Shown one piece after another: positions 3,780-5,193 of a DNA stretch of 5,193 nucleotides. Under the pieces are notes generated by a model that had not been told where the DNA came from, searched no databases, and saw only the letters and a program-made list of their open reading frames with translations. The DNA comes from Elusimicrobiota bacterium (lineage in GTDB: Bacteria > Elusimicrobiota > Elusimicrobia > UBA1565 > UBA9628): the NCBI GenBank assembly GCA_028717525.1, contig JAQUNT010000211.1, forward strand, positions 1 to 5,193. Reading direction: 5' to 3'. The translations under genes were made by a program, and so were the position numbers. Each line of letters starts with the position of its first letter. Positions within the stretch are counted from its first letter, which is position 1.

Positions 3780-5193
3780 CTAGTCGCTCACGATGGTCGG
3801 CGTCAGGAAGACCACCAGGTCGGTGTTCTTGCGCAGGCTCTCCGAGCTGGTGAAGAACCAGCCGAGGAGCGGGATGTAGCCCAGCAGGGGCACCTTGCGC
3901 ACGACGTTGGTCTCGGTCGACTGCAGGAGACCGCCGATGACCAAGGTCTGACCGTTGCGCACGCGCACCAAGGTCGAGGCCCCCCGGGTGACCGGGTCGT
4001 AGACCGGCTGGGCCTGCGTGGAGATGGGCGAGACCTGCACGTCCGTGAAGCTGGGCTGGATCAGCATGGTGATGTAGCCTTCCTTGTTGATCTGGGGCGT
4101 GACCTTCATGATCAGGCCGGTCGTGTAGCGCTCGGCGCTGGCGGTCTGCGTCGTCAGAGAGCCGCCGCTGGAGTTGTTGATCTGACGCCCCACCGCCTGT
4201 TCCGTGGCGATCTGCATGATGGCGGGCTTGTTGTTGAGGGTCAGGATCTTGGGCTTGCCCAGGAAGCGCGCCTCGGAGCGGGCGACCAGGGCCCGCAGGG
4301 TGATCTGCAGGGAGGTCAGGTCCAGCAAGGAAGACTTGATGTTGCCGACCACGCGGGTCTGGACGTTCGAAGAGGTAGAGGCGCCGCTGCTGCTGCCGCC
4401 GCCGGTGCTGCTGCTGCCCGTCGCGCCGCTGCCGCCTATGGAGGTGGTCAGGTTCGAGATGCCCGGGATGAACGGGTCGAAGAAATGCGTATTGGAGAGA
4501 TTCCCGCCGAGGTTCAGCGGGAACGTGGTATCGCGCTGGCCGCCCGTGAACTGCGCCAATTGCCCGTTGGCCCCGCCCCACTCGAAGCCGATGTCGCGGG
4601 TTCGAGTGGAGTCGATCTCCACGATCTGGGCTTCGATCATGACCTGGGGAGCCTTGCGGTCCAATTCCGCGACGATCTGCTCCACCTGGGGGAACACCTC
4701 CGGGATGTCGGTGACCACCAAGGAGTTGGTCCGCGGCTCCAGGGCCACCTGCCCGTTCCGGCTCAGGACACTCTTGAGCACCGAGATGATGGGCACCCCT
4801 TCCGTGCTTCCTCCTCCTCCTCCTCCCGATTGGCTGGGGGCCGTGGCCGCGCCGCCGCCGCCGCCGGGGCTCTGGCCCCCCACGTTGGTGGTGTTGGACT
4901 GGGGCGTGATGGCCGCCACGTCGTTGGACATCCCACCCAGCGGGATCAGCGGGATGTAGTTGAGGGTGTAGATGCGGGTGATGAGGTTCTCCACGGTCTT
5001 GAAGCGCGGCGCCACGACGTAGGTGTTGCTCTTGCCGATCTGCTGGTAGGTGAGCCCCTTGATCTCGAGGAGCACCTGCAGGGCCTCGCGCACGGAGACG
5101 TTCTGCAGGAAGGCGGTCACGCGCTTGGCCTCCAGGCCTTCGGTGACGATGAAGTTGACGTGGGTCTGGGCTTGGATCGTGTCCAGGAAGGTC
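3780..5193 (-). CDS. Outer-membrane secretin (PilQ/GspD family), C-terminal 470 residues (partial)
   Basis: The frame is open to the right edge, so the N-terminus and signal peptide lie outside. Numbering from the first visible residue, 1-64 is an STN/N0-like domain (VTAFLQNVSVREALQVLL, from residue 25). About 65-190 is a secretin N-domain interrupted by a Gly-rich linker (105-129) and closing with RTNSLVVTD (154-162) and APQVMIEAQIVEID (181-194). The beta-barrel domain follows, with LGKPKILTLNNKPA (311-324), the hallmark VRVRNGQTLVIGGLL (409-423), VPLLGYIPLLGWFF (434-447) and the last strand LVVFLTPTIV (459-468). It forms the multimeric outer-membrane channel through which a pilus or secreted protein leaves. 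A second Ser/Gly-rich insert occupies about 252-276. The protein ends two residues after the last strand, so there is no C-terminal S-domain for pilotin binding. A GTG at 5120 lies inside the STN-like domain and is not the true start. PilQ, MshL and GspD remain possible names. Confidence 0.96.
   Translation of the reverse strand, partial: TFLDTIQAQTHVNFIVTEGLEAKRVTAFLQNVSVREALQVLLEIKGLTYQQIGKSNTYVVAPRFKTVENLITRIYTLNYIPLIPLGGMSNDVAAITPQSNTTNVGGQSPGGGGGAATAPSQSGGGGGGSTEGVPIISVLKSVLSRNGQVALEPRTNSLVVTDIPEVFPQVEQIVAELDRKAPQVMIEAQIVEIDSTRTRDIGFEWGGANGQLAQFTGGQRDTTFPLNLGGNLSNTHFFDPFIPGISNLTTSIGGSGATGSSSTGGGSSSGASTSSNVQTRVVGNIKSSLLDLTSLQITLRALVARSEARFLGKPKILTLNNKPAIMQIATEQAVGRQINNSSGGSLTTQTASAERYTTGLIMKVTPQINKEGYITMLIQPSFTDVQVSPISTQAQPVYDPVTRGASTLVRVRNGQTLVIGGLLQSTETNVVRKVPLLGYIPLLGWFFTSSESLRKNTDLVVFLTPTIVSD
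4365..4439 (-). repeat. Ser/Gly-rich low-complexity insert in the secretin barrel domain
   Basis: Here the secretin gene encodes a run rich in Ser, Gly, Thr and Ala (SIGGSGATGSSSTGGG and on), using repeated AGC and GGC triplets. It falls between PGISNLTT and the conserved block beginning NVQTRVVGN. A flexible extra loop of the channel is the simplest reading. The conserved motifs on both sides stay in frame, so it is an insertion in the protein and not a frameshift. Confidence 0.7.
4806..4880 (-). repeat. Trinucleotide-repeat Gly-rich linker in the secretin
   Basis: Two perfect trinucleotide tracts lie here: six TCC units at 4809-4826 and five GCC units at 4851-4865 (plus-strand sequence). 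On the coding strand they are GGA and GGC repeats and encode two polyglycine runs around AATAPSQS. The linker interrupts the periplasmic N-domain between IYTLNYIPL and the block beginning GVPIISVL. Such tracts can gain or lose units without breaking the frame, so linker length may vary between strains. Confidence 0.8.

Noticed and set aside
1195..3783. An 862-codon open frame on the plus strand, antisense to the platform and ATPase genes
   Set aside because: It is the mirror of GC-rich coding sequence: the translation is dominated by Gly, Leu, Asp, Val, Glu and His with no recognisable domain, and the opposite strand encodes two complete, motif-verified proteins.
5118..5120. GTG at 5120 as the secretin start
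   Set aside because: The same frame stays open to the window edge and the residues before it (for example THVNFIVTEGLEAKR) belong to the STN-like domain, so the gene is truncated by the window rather than starting there.

Overview
The window is GC-rich bacterial DNA in which every supportable gene lies on the minus strand. Read 5'->3' on that strand, the order is: the C-terminal part of an outer-membrane secretin (5193-3780, start outside the window), a PilB/GspE-type assembly ATPase (3705-1957), a PilC/GspF-type inner-membrane platform protein (1860-634), a cysteine-rich type IV prepilin or pseudopilin (619-77), and the first 14 codons of a second prepilin-like gene (44-1, running off the window). 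This is a type IV filament locus, either type IV pilus or type II secretion. A secretin implies a diderm (outer-membrane) bacterium. The order secretin-ATPase-platform-prepilin-prepilin resembles gspD-E-F-G-H of type II secretion. However, the 582-residue ATPase is closer in length to PilB/MshE, the secretin ends right after its last beta-strand motif, and the prepilin does not look like GspG. I therefore call the machine only to 'type IV pilus / T2SS-like'. The style of the Cys-rich prepilin reminds me of Elusimicrobiota, but Myxococcota and other GC-rich diderms cannot be excluded by eye.

Layout: 3780-5193 is secretin. The 74-base gap 3706-3779 holds a near-consensus housekeeping promoter pointing at the ATPase. 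1957-3705 is the ATPase. The 96-base gap 1861-1956 holds a second promoter (perfect -35, extended -10) so close to the platform gene's ATG that its transcript would be essentially leaderless. 634-1860 is the platform gene. It overlaps an alternative prepilin ATG in an ATGA arrangement just after an eight-G tract. 77-619 is the prepilin. A 32-base gap with a good Shine-Dalgarno leads into the second prepilin. No stretch above 300 bases lacks a gene.

How they work together: the cytoplasmic hexameric ATPase drives the platform protein, which extracts processed prepilins from the inner membrane and polymerises them. The secretin forms the outer-membrane gate for the filament or its cargo. The sequence suggests that the ATPase and the platform-plus-prepilin block have their own promoters in addition to any read-through from the secretin. 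No retraction ATPase, prepilin peptidase or alignment proteins (PilMNOP / GspC,L,M) are visible here. I did not find evidence for a wholly new system. The most noteworthy points are the two internal promoters, the putative leaderless start, the ten-cysteine pilin head and the G-tract at the platform/prepilin junction.
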